This document shows, one piece after another, positions 17,609 through 27,086 of a DNA stretch of 33,621 nt. The notes beneath the pieces are model-generated. The model did no database searches. It was given only the letters and a program-made list of their open reading frames with translations, and had not been told where the DNA came from. The position numbers were made by a program, and so were the translations under genes. The stretch is from Gemmatimonadota bacterium (GTDB lineage Bacteria; Gemmatimonadota; Gemmatimonadetes; Gemmatimonadales; Gemmatimonadaceae), in the NCBI GenBank assembly GCA_947504615.1, contig CANNKR010000003.1, positions 1-33,621 on the forward strand. The letters run 5' to 3'. Numbering within the stretch: position 1 is the first letter of the stretch; each line of letters opens with the position of its first letter.

Positions 17609-17704
17609 CCGGAATTCTTCACGCGTGCACGCCCGGCGTCCAGTCTCCTTCATCGATTGCCGGGCGGTCGCCATCCTCCAGCCCCAGTCGCCGAGTCGCG
17701 TGGC

Positions 17705-18823
17705 CTACCGCGTCGCCCCCCGGGCGCTCACTGGCCACAGCGCTTCGACCACGCCGCGCCGCACGCAGACGAACCAGTCGTGCAGGTTGACCGTCGGATC
17801 GCAGTGGCCGGGCACCAGGAGCAGTTTTTCTCCCAGGGCGGGAGTCGCCGCACCGGGAGCGACGGCAAAGACGAAGTGCTCGTCGGAGTCGCTGACGCAG
17901 GTCAACCCGTCCTGCTGCCACACCTGCGGTAGCCCCGAATCGACACTGACCGATTTGAGTCCGGCGTCGACCACGACGCGCACGGCAGCCGAACGGCTCA
18001 TCACCGTGCTCCACACGAACAGGCTCTGCTCGAACGGCGGCCAGGCGGCATCAAACTCGTTACGGTTGTAGTCGGCGTCCATGAAGATGTAGGAGCCGGG
18101 CTGCACTTCATCATAGGCGCCGCTCGCGAGTTCCAGCGGAAAGCTGCCGGTGCCCGCGCCAGTGACCGTCTCGCACGGAATGCCGCTCTGCTCGATCAAG
18201 GCGCGGGTCGAACGCACCAGTTCCACCGCACGGGTGATCACGTCGCGCCGGTCGGCAACGGTGCGCACGTGCTGGGCGCTGCCATGATACGCCTGCAGCC
18301 CGGCAAAGCGCAGATGGCGACTGTCCGCAACGGCGCGCGCCACCGCCAGCGCCGGCGCGAGTGCATCGGCGCCGCACCGGTTGCCGCCCACGTTGACTTC
18401 CACCAACGCGTCGAGCCGCACCCCGGCGCGCTCCGCCGCCGCTGCCACGTCCGCCACGTTCTCCACGGCATCGACGCAGACGGCGATCCGCGCCCCGCGC
18501 GCGAGGGCGGCAACGCGATCGAGTTTGTCGGCGCCCACGATTTCATTCGAGATCAACACGTCGGGCACGCCGCCCGCCACCAGCGCCTCGGCTTCGCTGA
18601 CTTTCTGGCAGCAGACCCCCACCGCGCCGGCCGCCATCTGACGCAGGGCGATCTCGGCGCACTTGTGGCTCTTGGCATGCGGGCGCAATCGCACGCCGCT
18701 GCCGCGCAGTGCATCGGCCATGCGGGCCACGTTGCGCTCGAAGGCGTCGAGGTCGAGGATCAGCGCCGGCGTATCGACGGCGGCCAGCGGCATCCCGACG
18801 GCACCCGGGGCGGAGATGGTCAT
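17705..18823 (-). CDS. D-threonine aldolase / D-serine dehydratase-like PLP enzyme (alanine racemase N-terminal fold)
   Basis: VDTPALILDLDAFERNVARMAD...LRPHAKSHKCAEIALRQMAAGAVGVCCQKVSEAEALV; C-terminal LLLVPGHCDPTVNLHDWFVCVR (metal-binding HxC motif). Confidence 0.9.
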   Translation of the reverse strand: MTISAPGAVGMPLAAVDTPALILDLDAFERNVARMADALRGSGVRLRPHAKSHKCAEIALRQMAAGAVGVCCQKVSEAEALVAGGVPDVLISNEIVGADKLDRVAALARGARIAVCVDAVENVADVAAAAERAGVRLDALVEVNVGGNRCGADALAPALAVARAVADSRHLRFAGLQAYHGSAQHVRTVADRRDVITRAVELVRSTRALIEQSGIPCETVTGAGTGSFPLELASGAYDEVQPGSYIFMDADYNRNEFDAAWPPFEQSLFVWSTVMSRSAAVRVVVDAGLKSVSVDSGLPQVWQQDGLTCVSDSDEHFVFAVAPGAATPALGEKLLLVPGHCDPTVNLHDWFVCVRRGVVEALWPVSARGATR

Positions 18824-18999
18824 GGAGAGAAATCCGCGAAGAAGTGGAGACGCTCAATTCTATGCTGCCGCCAGGCGCATCGCCCGCTCGCGTGGCGATC
18901 GCCCCGTCGCGGCGCCATCTTTTCTGCACGGCTCGAGTGGCCGCGATGCACGCTCCTGTTTCCCTGCAACACTTTCCCTTTACAATACGGAATCCTGCG

Positions 19000-21126
19000 A
19001 TGCCCGCCCGTTACCCGGCCCTGGCACTCTGCCTGACCCTCCTTGCCTGCAGCAGCCCCAAGCCGACCATGACCTTCACGTCCGACAATCCATTCGCCAA
19101 TCCGAGTCCCCTGCAGTACCAGGCCCCGGTATTCGACAAGATTCGCAACGAACACTTCCAGCCGGCGATCGAAGAGGGGATGCGCGTGCAGATCGCCGAG
19201 GTTGGTGTCATCGCCAGTGACACCGCGCGGCCGACGTTCGACAACACGATCGTGGCGCTTGAGCGATCGGGGCAGCTGCTGACGCGCGCGAACAGCGTCT
19301 TTGGCGCCCTCACGCAGGCGAACACGAGCGACACTCTGCAGGGGCTGCAGACGGAACTCGCTCCCAAGCTGGCGGCGCACTCCGATGCGATTCGCCTGAA
19401 CGCCGCGCTGTTCGCCCGCATCAAGACCCTCCACGACGCCCGGACCTCGCTCGGCCTCGACACGGTCCAGCAGTTCCTGCTGGAGCGCTACTACAAGGAT
19501 TTCGTGCGGGGGGGCGCGCTGCTCTCCGAGGCCGACAAGACCGCGCTGCGCGCACTGAACGAAGAGGAGTCCAAGCTCAGCACGGAGTTCCAGATCCGCC
19601 TGCTCGCGGCCACCAAGGCCGGGGCGCTCGTCATCAGCGACAAGGCCGAGCTGGCCGGCATGAGCGACGCGGACATCACCGCGGCCGCGGCCGCCGCCAA
19701 GGAACGGAAGCTCGAGGGCCAGTGGGTGCTGCCGTTGCAGAACACCACGCAGCAGCCGTACCAGGTGTCGCTCACCAATCGCGCCGTGCGCGAACGGCTC
19801 TTCCACGCCTCCACCACGCGCGCCCAGCGCGGCGACAGCAACGATACGCGGGCGCTCGTGCTGCGGCTCGCCGCCTTGCGGGGGGACCGCGCCAAACTGC
19901 TCGGGTTCCCAAGCATCGCGGCGTACGTGCTCGATGACCAGATGGCGAAGACTCCCGCGCAGGCGCTCAAGCTGCTGACCGACATGGTGCCCGCGATCAA
20001 CGCCAAGGTGGCGGCCGAGGCGGCCGCGATGCAGGCGCTCGTCGACCAGCAGAAGGGCGGCTTCACGATTGCCCCGTGGGACTGGCAGCACTACGCCGAG
20101 CAGGTGCGCAAGGCGCAGTACGCACTGGACGAGAGCCAGCTGAAGCCCTACTTCGAGCTCGATCGCGTGCTGAAGGACGGCGTCTTCTTTGCGGCGCATG
20201 AACTGTTCGGGCTCACGTTCGTGGAGCGCAAGGACCTGCCGGTCTACCACCCCGATGTGCGGGTGTTCGAGGTGTTCGACGCCGACAGTACGTCGGTGGC
20301 GCTCTGGTACTGCGACTATTTCAAGCGCGACAACAAGAGCGGCGGCGCGTGGGAGGGGAGCTTCGTCGACCACGCGGGGCTGCTCAAGGCCAAGGCGGTG
20401 ATCTACAACGTCGGGAACTTCAGTCAGCCGGCGGCGGGCCAGCCCGCGCTGCTGAGCTTCGACGAAGCCTCCACCATGTTCCACGAGATGGGACATGCGC
20501 TGCATGCGATGCTCGCGGACGTCGAATACCCGCGACTCACCGGCACGAACGTGGCGACGGACTTTGTCGAACTGCCGTCGACGCAAAACGAGCACTGGGC
20601 GCTCGACGCGCGCGTGCTGGCGAACTACGCCAAGCACTACCAGACGGGTCAGCCCATGCCGGCGGACCTCGTGTCGAAACTCAAGAAGGCGCGCACCTTC
20701 AACATGGGGTTCACGAGCAGCGAGGTGGTGCAGGCCATGCTGCTCGACATGGCGTGGCACACGCTGGCGCCCGGGGCGACGCAGAAGGACGTGGCCGCGT
20801 TCGAGGCGGCCGCGCTCACGCGCTTCGGCGTGGCCACGCCGCTCGTGCCGCCGCGCTATGAGACGCCGTACTTCGCGCACATCTGGGGTGGGGGCTACAC
20901 GGCCAACTACTACGCCTACATGTGGAGTGAAGTGCTGGCCGAGGATGCAAACGGCTGGTTCACCGAGCACGGCGGACTGACGCGCGCCAACGGGAAGCGC
21001 TACCGCGACATGATCCTCTCGCGTGGCGGGACCAGCAACGCCGATGTCCTCTACCGGGCATTTCGCGGGCGCGATCCGCAGGTCGGGGCCATGCTCGAGG
21101 CGCGGGGCCTCAAGACCACCCGCTGA
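19000..21126 (+). CDS. M3-family metallopeptidase (Dcp/oligopeptidase-like), predicted lipoprotein
   Basis: Lipobox-like LTLLACSS; active site TMFHEMGHALHAMLAD; HIWGGGYTANYYAYMWSEVLAEDA. Confidence 0.93.
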   Translation: MPARYPALALCLTLLACSSPKPTMTFTSDNPFANPSPLQYQAPVFDKIRNEHFQPAIEEGMRVQIAEVGVIASDTARPTFDNTIVALERSGQLLTRANSVFGALTQANTSDTLQGLQTELAPKLAAHSDAIRLNAALFARIKTLHDARTSLGLDTVQQFLLERYYKDFVRGGALLSEADKTALRALNEEESKLSTEFQIRLLAATKAGALVISDKAELAGMSDADITAAAAAAKERKLEGQWVLPLQNTTQQPYQVSLTNRAVRERLFHASTTRAQRGDSNDTRALVLRLAALRGDRAKLLGFPSIAAYVLDDQMAKTPAQALKLLTDMVPAINAKVAAEAAAMQALVDQQKGGFTIAPWDWQHYAEQVRKAQYALDESQLKPYFELDRVLKDGVFFAAHELFGLTFVERKDLPVYHPDVRVFEVFDADSTSVALWYCDYFKRDNKSGGAWEGSFVDHAGLLKAKAVIYNVGNFSQPAAGQPALLSFDEASTMFHEMGHALHAMLADVEYPRLTGTNVATDFVELPSTQNEHWALDARVLANYAKHYQTGQPMPADLVSKLKKARTFNMGFTSSEVVQAMLLDMAWHTLAPGATQKDVAAFEAAALTRFGVATPLVPPRYETPYFAHIWGGGYTANYYAYMWSEVLAEDANGWFTEHGGLTRANGKRYRDMILSRGGTSNADVLYRAFRGRDPQVGAMLEARGLKTTR

Positions 21127-21160
21127 TCACGCCGGGCAACAGCGTCCGGTGCCGCGACCG

Positions 21161-21529
21161 CTACTCGGTCGGGGCGCCGGCGCTGGTCCAGTCCCTCCAC
21201 CCTCCCGCCATCGACGCCACGTTGGTGTAGCCCATCTGCTGCAGCGCATCGGCCGCGAGCACCGACCGAAAGCCGCCGCCGCAGTACAGGATGATCTCGG
21301 CGTTCTTGTCGGGCACCAGCGCCTCGATGTCGCGTTCGATCACGCCCTTCCCCACGTACTCGGCGCCCGCGGCGTGCCCCGCCGCCCATTCGGACTGTTC
21401 GCGCACGTCGATCAGGTGCGCCCCGGCGGACGCGCGCTCGCGCGCCTGCGCCACGGTGACTTCGCGCACGCGCGGGCGCATCGATTCAATGAGGGCCAGA
21501 AATCCCGGAGCGTGCACACGTCCTCGCAA
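21161..21529 (-). CDS. Rhodanese-domain sulfurtransferase (start codon uncertain)
   Basis: GAHLIDVREQSEWAAGHAAGAEYV, active-site loop ILYCGGGFRSVLAADALQQMGYTNVASMAGGWRDW. Confidence 0.9.
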   Translation of the reverse strand: MRGRVHAPGFLALIESMRPRVREVTVAQARERASAGAHLIDVREQSEWAAGHAAGAEYVGKGVIERDIEALVPDKNAEIILYCGGGFRSVLAADALQQMGYTNVASMAGGWRDWTSAGAPTE

Positions 21530-21603
21530 TGGTTGATGACGAGAGGAAAGTGCGCCGCTCGCGTCCCGGAGGGAAGTGCCGCGAAACGCGGGTCCGGTTC
21601 GTT

Positions 21604-21656
21604 CAACACGGAACTACGGGGTATGAGACGCAGGGCCACGCGAGTCCGGTTCGTTC
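21604..21656. repeat. Decayed / internally deleted copy of the long-palindrome element
   Basis: caacacggaactacggggtatgagacgcagggccacgcgagtccggttcgttc keeps the AACACGGA start and the linker end gtccggttcgttc. Confidence 0.7.
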
Positions 21657-21796
21657 AACACGGAGACCGGAGGCGCACAGAGGGCCACGGAGGACCGCGA
21701 AACCTTGAAGGGGCTTGTGCGGACGGTCCTGTCCGCCGAGCCCCTTTGAGTTGCTGTACTCCGCGGCCCTCAGTGTTCCTCGTGTTCCTCCGTGTT
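21657..21796. repeat. Long-palindrome element, copy C (140 bp)
   Basis: AACACGGAGACCGGAGGCGCACAGAGGGCC ... CTCCGTGTT with apical GCGGAC-ggtcct-GTCCGC. Confidence 0.92.
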
Positions 21797-21830
21797 ATAG
21801 AAACCGATCCCAGCCGGGTCCGGTTCGTTC

Positions 21831-21970
21831 AACACGGAGACCGGAGGCGCACAGAGGGCCGCGGAGGACGGCGAAAACTTGAAGGGGCTTGTGCGGACGG
21901 TCCTGTCCGCCGAGCCCCTTTGAATTGCCGTACTCCGCGGCCCTCTGTGTTCCTCGTGTTCCTCCGTGTT
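21831..21970. repeat. Long-palindrome element, copy D (140 bp)
   Basis: Near-identical to copy C, 174 bp later; identical 34-bp linker atagaaaccgatcccagccgggtccggttcgttc on both sides. Confidence 0.92.
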
Positions 21971-22004
21971 ATAGAAACCGATCCCAGCCGGGTCCGGTTC
22001 GTTC

Positions 22005-22148
22005 AACACGGAGACCGGAGGCGCACAGAGGGCCACGGAGGACGGCAACAGCAAATACTTTATGGGGTCGTGGCGGGAAGTACTGTCCGCCGAGCCCCTT
22101 TGAATTGCTGTACTCCGTGGCCCTCCGTGGACCTCCGGTCTCCGTGTT
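22005..22148. repeat. Long-palindrome element, copy E (144 bp, mosaic)
   Basis: Left outer arm like C/D, right outer arm CTCCGTGGCCCTCCGTGGACCTCCGGTCTCCGTGTT like A/B. Confidence 0.9.
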
Positions 22149-22224
22149 GAATGACTCGATCTCGAGTGAATGACTCGATCTCGAGTGAACGACTCGATCC
22201 CGAGTGCCCGACCCGATCCCGGGT
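22149..22224. repeat. Four tandem 19-bp palindromic units (GAATGACTCGATCTCGAGT family)
   Basis: Units at 22149, 22168, 22187, 22206; each has ACYCG..CGRGT arms. Confidence 0.92.
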
Positions 22225-22245
22225 GAACGAAACCACCGTCGGACG

Positions 22246-23304
22246 CTAGCAGATCCGCGGCAACTGGTCGCCCGGCAGCAGGTCCACCACCCGCGTGCCG
22301 CCCAGCGCCGTGCGCAACGCCACCAGGCGCGGGTGCGCCGCCACCACCGCGCCTATGCGCACCGCCCCCTCGCCCAACGGGTGCGCGCGCAACGCCGAGA
22401 GCGCCTGCTCCGCGCCGGAGGCCGGCACGAAGGCCACCAGCACGCCTTCGTTGGCCACATACAGCGGGTCCAGTCCCAGCATCTCGCACGCCGCACGCAC
22501 ATCGCCGGGCACCGGCAGCGCGCCCTCGTCGATCTCGATCCCCACGAGCGACGCCACCGCGATCTCGTTGAGCGCACTCGCCACGCCGCCACGCGTCGGG
22601 TCGCGCAGCACGTGCACATCCACACCGGTGGCGCGCAGGTTGTCCACCAGCGGAAAGAGCGCCGCGCTGTCGCTGGTGATCGCGCTCTCGAACGACATCC
22701 CCTCGCGCGCCGCCATGATCGCCATGCCGTGACGGCCGATCGCGCCGCTCACCAGGATCACGTCGCCCGGGACCGCGCGCGTTGGCGACGGCCGGAAGGT
22801 GGGGTCGATCACCCCAACACCGGTCGTGTTGATGTACAGCCCGTCCGCCTTGCCGCGCTCCACCACCTTGGTGTCGCCCGCGACAATCGGCACACCGGCC
22901 TCGCGCGCCGCGCGCGCCATTTCCACGATCACGCGGTCCAGCACGTCCAGCGACAGCCCTTCCTCGATGATGAACCCCGCGGTCAGGCACACGGCGCGCG
23001 CGCCCATCATGGCCACGTCGTTCAGCGTGCCATGCACCGCCAGCGACCCGATGTTGCCCCCCGGAAACTCGAGGGGCTGCACCACGAAGGAATCGGTGGA
23101 GATGGCAATCTCGCCGCCCGTCACGTTCACAATGGACGCATCACCCAACTGCGCCAGCGCGGGGTTCTCGAAGTGCGGCAGGAAGTGGCGCGCCACCAGC
23201 TGCGCGCTGAGCCGCCCGCCCGACCCGTGTCCCAACTGCACCCGGTCGTTGGCCTCCAGCGGCACCGGGCACTGCAGCGCCACGGGATTCCCCGGCGACG
23301 TCAC
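22246..23304 (-). CDS. hypE: Hydrogenase expression/formation protein HypE
   Basis: [60 protein letters not shown]-terminal LPRIC; GTG start overlaps hypD stop (GTGA). Confidence 0.95.
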   Translation of the reverse strand: MTSPGNPVALQCPVPLEANDRVQLGHGSGGRLSAQLVARHFLPHFENPALAQLGDASIVNVTGGEIAISTDSFVVQPLEFPGGNIGSLAVHGTLNDVAMMGARAVCLTAGFIIEEGLSLDVLDRVIVEMARAAREAGVPIVAGDTKVVERGKADGLYINTTGVGVIDPTFRPSPTRAVPGDVILVSGAIGRHGMAIMAAREGMSFESAITSDSAALFPLVDNLRATGVDVHVLRDPTRGGVASALNEIAVASLVGIEIDEGALPVPGDVRAACEMLGLDPLYVANEGVLVAFVPASGAEQALSALRAHPLGEGAVRIGAVVAAHPRLVALRTALGGTRVVDLLPGDQLPRIC

Positions 23305-24434
23305 GACGGCCTCGCGGGCGCGCTCACCACGGCGTCCGCGTCCGCGGTGCGGTACTTGGCGATGTTGTAGTACGCCGAGCAGGCGCCTTCGGTGCTCACC
23401 ATCGGGGCGCCCAGCGGGCGCTCCGGCGTGCACAGCGTGCCAAACGCCTCGCATTGCGGCGGCTTCAGGCGCCCCGTCAGCACTTCGCCGGCGCGGCACG
23501 CCGCCGGCTCCGTCACCTTGATGTCGCTCACGCCAAACTTCGTTTCGGCATCGTACGCCGCAAACTCGGCGCGCAGTGCCAGCCCGCTCATCTTGATCTC
23601 GCCCAGCCCGCGCCACGGACGATCGGCCAGCTCGAACACCTTGGCCACCAGCGCGCGCGCCGGCTCCGTGCCCAGGCGGCGCACCGAGCGCACGTACTGG
23701 TTTTCCACCTCGTGCCGCCCTGCCTCCAGCTGGTTCACCGCCATCGCCATCCCTTCCAGGATGTCCACCGGCTCGAACCCCGTGACGACGATCGGCACCT
23801 TGTACTGCGCGGCGATCGGCTCGTACTCCGTGTAGCCCATGACGGCGCAGACGTGCCCCGCCGCCAAAAAGCCCTGCACCCGGTTGTCCGGCGCCTCCAT
23901 GATGGCCCGGATCGCCGGCGGCACCGTGACATGCGAGACCAGCACGCTGAAGTTCGTCACGCCCAGCTCACGCGCGCGAAAGACCGCCATCGCGTTGGCT
24001 GGTGCGGTGGTCTCGAAACCCACGGCAAAAAAGACGACTTCCTTTTCCGGATGCCGCTGGGCCAGCGCCAGCGCGTCGAGCGGCGAATAGACGATCTTCA
24101 CGTTGCCGCCGCGCGCGCGCACCTGCTGCAGGTCGCAGTCGCTCCCCGGCACGCGCAGCATGTCGCCGAACGAGGTGAAGATCACCTCGGGGCGCGCCGC
24201 GATCGCCAGCGCCTTGTCGATCTGCTCGAGCGGCGTCACGCACACCGGACACCCCGGGCCGTGGATCATCTCCACCGCCCCCTCGAGCATTTCGTCGAGC
24301 CCCTGCCGCACGATGGTGTGCGTCTGGCCGCCGCACACTTCCATCAGCGTCCACGGCCGGGTGGCCCGCGCCTTGATGCGCGCAATCAGCGCCTTGGCAA
24401 TCTCGGCGTCGCGATACTCCGACAGGTACTTCAC
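23301..24434 (-). CDS. hypD: Hydrogenase formation protein HypD
   Basis: [54 protein letters not shown] start overlaps hypC stop. Confidence 0.95.
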   Translation of the reverse strand: MKYLSEYRDAEIAKALIARIKARATRPWTLMEVCGGQTHTIVRQGLDEMLEGAVEMIHGPGCPVCVTPLEQIDKALAIAARPEVIFTSFGDMLRVPGSDCDLQQVRARGGNVKIVYSPLDALALAQRHPEKEVVFFAVGFETTAPANAMAVFRARELGVTNFSVLVSHVTVPPAIRAIMEAPDNRVQGFLAAGHVCAVMGYTEYEPIAAQYKVPIVVTGFEPVDILEGMAMAVNQLEAGRHEVENQYVRSVRRLGTEPARALVAKVFELADRPWRGLGEIKMSGLALRAEFAAYDAETKFGVSDIKVTEPAACRAGEVLTGRLKPPQCEAFGTLCTPERPLGAPMVSTEGACSAYYNIAKYRTADADAVVSAPARPS

Positions 24435-24724
24435 GAGGCGCCGTCCGCCAGCTTCAGCGACTCGTCCGCCACCTCGGCCATCCACTCGAGTTCCTCGAGC
24501 TGGCTCATCTCCTTCAGCACCTCGAACGTCCGCCGCGCCTCATCCTCGTCCACGCGCGTGATGGCAAAGCCCACATGCACGATCACGTAGTCGCCCACCG
24601 CCACTTCGTCCTGCACGTACTGCAAGCAGACGTCGCGACGCACACCGCCAAAATCGACGATGCCCATCGACAGGCCGGCGTCATCGCGGATCGTCGTGAT
24701 CTTTCCTGGGATGCCCAAGCACAT
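24431..24724 (-). CDS. hypC: Hydrogenase chaperone HypC
   Basis: [37 protein letters not shown]...[21 protein letters not shown]. Confidence 0.95.
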   Translation of the reverse strand: MCLGIPGKITTIRDDAGLSMGIVDFGGVRRDVCLQYVQDEVAVGDYVIVHVGFAITRVDEDEARRTFEVLKEMSQLEELEWMAEVADESLKLADGAS

Positions 24725-24797
24725 GAGTCGGGGGGGGTTAGGAGGAGGCGGTGCTGGGTGCGGGGTGGCGGGTGCAGGTGAGGGGGGACGGGTCGCT

Positions 24798-27086
24798 CTA
24801 TTCGTGGATCAGGCGCCAGGCGGCCACCGCGGCTTGTCCATAACTGATCGCGCCATCATTGGGTCCAAGCTGGCGCGGCACCAGCACGCGCAATCGCGCC
24901 GCCGTCAGCCGCCCCTCAATGCTGGCGAGCAGGCGCGCATTCTGGAAGGAGCCCCCGCCCAGCGCCACCGTATTGATGCCGTGGTCGGCGGCCACCCGGC
25001 GCGCGACCTCGGCCGCCGCGTATGCCACGCTTTCGTGAAAGCGCGCGGCCAGCAGTCCAACGTCCACGCCGTGCTGGCGTCCCTCGCCCAGTGCGATCAG
25101 CAGCGGCACGGGGTCCATGATCAACCGGTCGCCCCCGTCCAGAATGGGGAACGGCAACGGCATCGCCCGCGTCTCCCCGGCCAGCGCCTCGAGTTCCATG
25201 GCCGCCTGCCCTTCGAACGACGCGTGCCGCCGCACGCCGAGTACGGCCGCCGCCGCATCGAACAGACGCCCCATCGACGACGCCATCGGCGAGTTGACGC
25301 CGCGCGACAGTTGCTGCGCCGCGCCCACGCGCGTGGCCATCGGCACGCCGTAGTAGGCCAGCGAGAATGCCCGCGTCTGCTCGCCGGCGAGCGCCTCGTA
25401 TCCCAGCGCCACGCGCCACGGTTCTCGTGCCGCCAGGTCGCCGCCGGGAAGCCCGGCATAGCGCAGTTGCGCCGCGCGGTGATAGCCCGCAAGGTCGGCC
25501 ACCAGCACTTCGGCGCCCCACACGTGGCCGTCGTCACCGTACCCGGTGCCGTCAAAGGCGATCCCGACCACCCGCGACGTGATGCCGTGCTCGGCCGCCA
25601 CGGCCGCAATGTGCGCGTGATGATGCTGCACGCGGATCACCTGCGGCAGCCCCAACTCCTCGGCCAGGCGCGTGGAGAGGTACCCGGGGTGCAGGTCGCG
25701 CACTGCCACCGTGGGGTCAATGCGAAAGAGCGCGCGAAACCGGTCGTACGCCGAATGCCAGTGGGCCAGCGCTTCCAGATCTTCCAGGTCGCCGATGTGC
25801 GGGCTCACGAACGCCTGGTCGCCGCGCACCAGCGTGAAGGTGTTCTTGAGGTGCGGCCCCACGGCGATGATCGGCTCGGGCGCGGCGACCGGCAGGCGCA
25901 CCGGAGTCGGCGCCAGCCCGCGCGCGCGGCGCACGATCACTTCGTGCGCGTCCACCACGCGCACCACGGAATCGTCGCAGCGCGACAGGATCTCGCGGTC
26001 GTGCAGCAGGAACAGGTCGGCCAGCGTGCCCAGCCGCTCGCGCCCTTCCGCGATGCCGATCGCAATCGGTTCGTCACTCAGGTTGCCGCTGGTCATCACC
26101 AGCGGACGCGCCGCCCCCTCGAGCAGCAGGTGGTGCAGCGGCGTGTACGCGAGCATCACGCCCAACCGGTCGAGCCCCGGTGCCAGCGCAGCGCTCAATG
26201 CGGCGGTGGCCTTGGGCCGCAGCAGCACGATGGGACGCGCCGCCGAGCGCAGCAGGGCGGCCTCGCGCTCGCTCACCACGGCGATCGCCTGCACGTCGTC
26301 GAGGGTGCGCACCATCACGGCCAGCGGTTTGGCGTCGCGCTGCTTGCGCTCCCGCAGGCGACGGATCGCGGCATCGTTGGTGGCGTCCACCACCAGGTGA
26401 AAGCCGCCCAGTCCCCGGAGTGCGATCACGGCCCCCACGCGCAACGCGGCGGCGGCGAGCAGGATCGCCGTGTCGCCGGCGGCGCGCTCGGTGCCGCCGG
26501 GCTCCTCCAGCCACACGCGCGGCCCACACTGCGGGCAGGCCACCGTCTCGGCGTGGAAGCGGCGATCGCTCGGCGTCGCGTATTCCGCGGCGCACACCGG
26601 GCACGGCACGAACGCCTTCATCGACGTGCGCTCGCGATCGTACGGCAGCGCGTCAATGATCGTGTAGCGCGGCCCGCAGTCGGTGCAGGTGATGAACGGA
26701 TGCCGGTAGCGCCGATCGTCGGAGTCGAACAACTCGGCTTCGCAGTGCGCGCAGGTGCCCACGTCGGGGGCTACCGGGCGCGCGCTGTCGGCATCGATGC
26801 TGTGCGTGATGATGAACGATTCCGCGCCGTCGGCCGTGGCGCTCGCCGACTCCACCGCGTCGATGCGGGCCACCGGCGGCGCCTCGGTGCCCAGCGCTCC
26901 CACGAACAACGCCAGCACGTCTTCGGGGCCCTCGACGTGAATCTCCACCGCGCCGGCCACGTTGCGCACCCAGCCGCCGAGCCCCAGCCGCGTGGCCAGC
27001 CGATGCACGAACGGACGGAAGCCCACGCCCTGCACCACGCCGGTAATGCGGAGCCGGCGTCCAGCCACGGGAGGTGCGCCCTTCAC
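24798..27086 (-). CDS. hypF: Carbamoyltransferase HypF
   Basis: Acylphosphatase-like RITGVVQGVGFRPFVHRLA; two zinc fingers CAHCEAELFDSDDRRYRHPFITCTDCGPRYTII and CPVCAAEYATPSDRRFHAETVACPQCGPR; GTG start overlapping hypB stop. Confidence 0.95.
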   Translation of the reverse strand: MKGAPPVAGRRLRITGVVQGVGFRPFVHRLATRLGLGGWVRNVAGAVEIHVEGPEDVLALFVGALGTEAPPVARIDAVESASATADGAESFIITHSIDADSARPVAPDVGTCAHCEAELFDSDDRRYRHPFITCTDCGPRYTIIDALPYDRERTSMKAFVPCPVCAAEYATPSDRRFHAETVACPQCGPRVWLEEPGGTERAAGDTAILLAAAALRVGAVIALRGLGGFHLVVDATNDAAIRRLRERKQRDAKPLAVMVRTLDDVQAIAVVSEREAALLRSAARPIVLLRPKATAALSAALAPGLDRLGVMLAYTPLHHLLLEGAARPLVMTSGNLSDEPIAIGIAEGRERLGTLADLFLLHDREILSRCDDSVVRVVDAHEVIVRRARGLAPTPVRLPVAAPEPIIAVGPHLKNTFTLVRGDQAFVSPHIGDLEDLEALAHWHSAYDRFRALFRIDPTVAVRDLHPGYLSTRLAEELGLPQVIRVQHHHAHIAAVAAEHGITSRVVGIAFDGTGYGDDGHVWGAEVLVADLAGYHRAAQLRYAGLPGGDLAAREPWRVALGYEALAGEQTRAFSLAYYGVPMATRVGAAQQLSRGVNSPMASSMGRLFDAAAAVLGVRRHASFEGQAAMELEALAGETRAMPLPFPILDGGDRLIMDPVPLLIALGEGRQHGVDVGLLAARFHESVAYAAAEVARRVAADHGINTVALGGGSFQNARLLASIEGRLTAARLRVLVPRQLGPNDGAISYGQAAVAAWRLIHE

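Noticed and set aside
21023-22150. ORFs running through the palindromic arrays (e.g. 375-aa plus-strand, 406-aa minus-strand)
   Set aside because: They are translations of the tandem repeats (repeating VRFVQHGDRRRTEGHGG peptide) with no independent coding evidence.
15060-22230. CRISPR array interpretation of the regularly spaced repeats
   Set aside because: Period is 174-175 bp, the linkers are conserved rather than unique, the units are long palindromes, and no cas genes are present.
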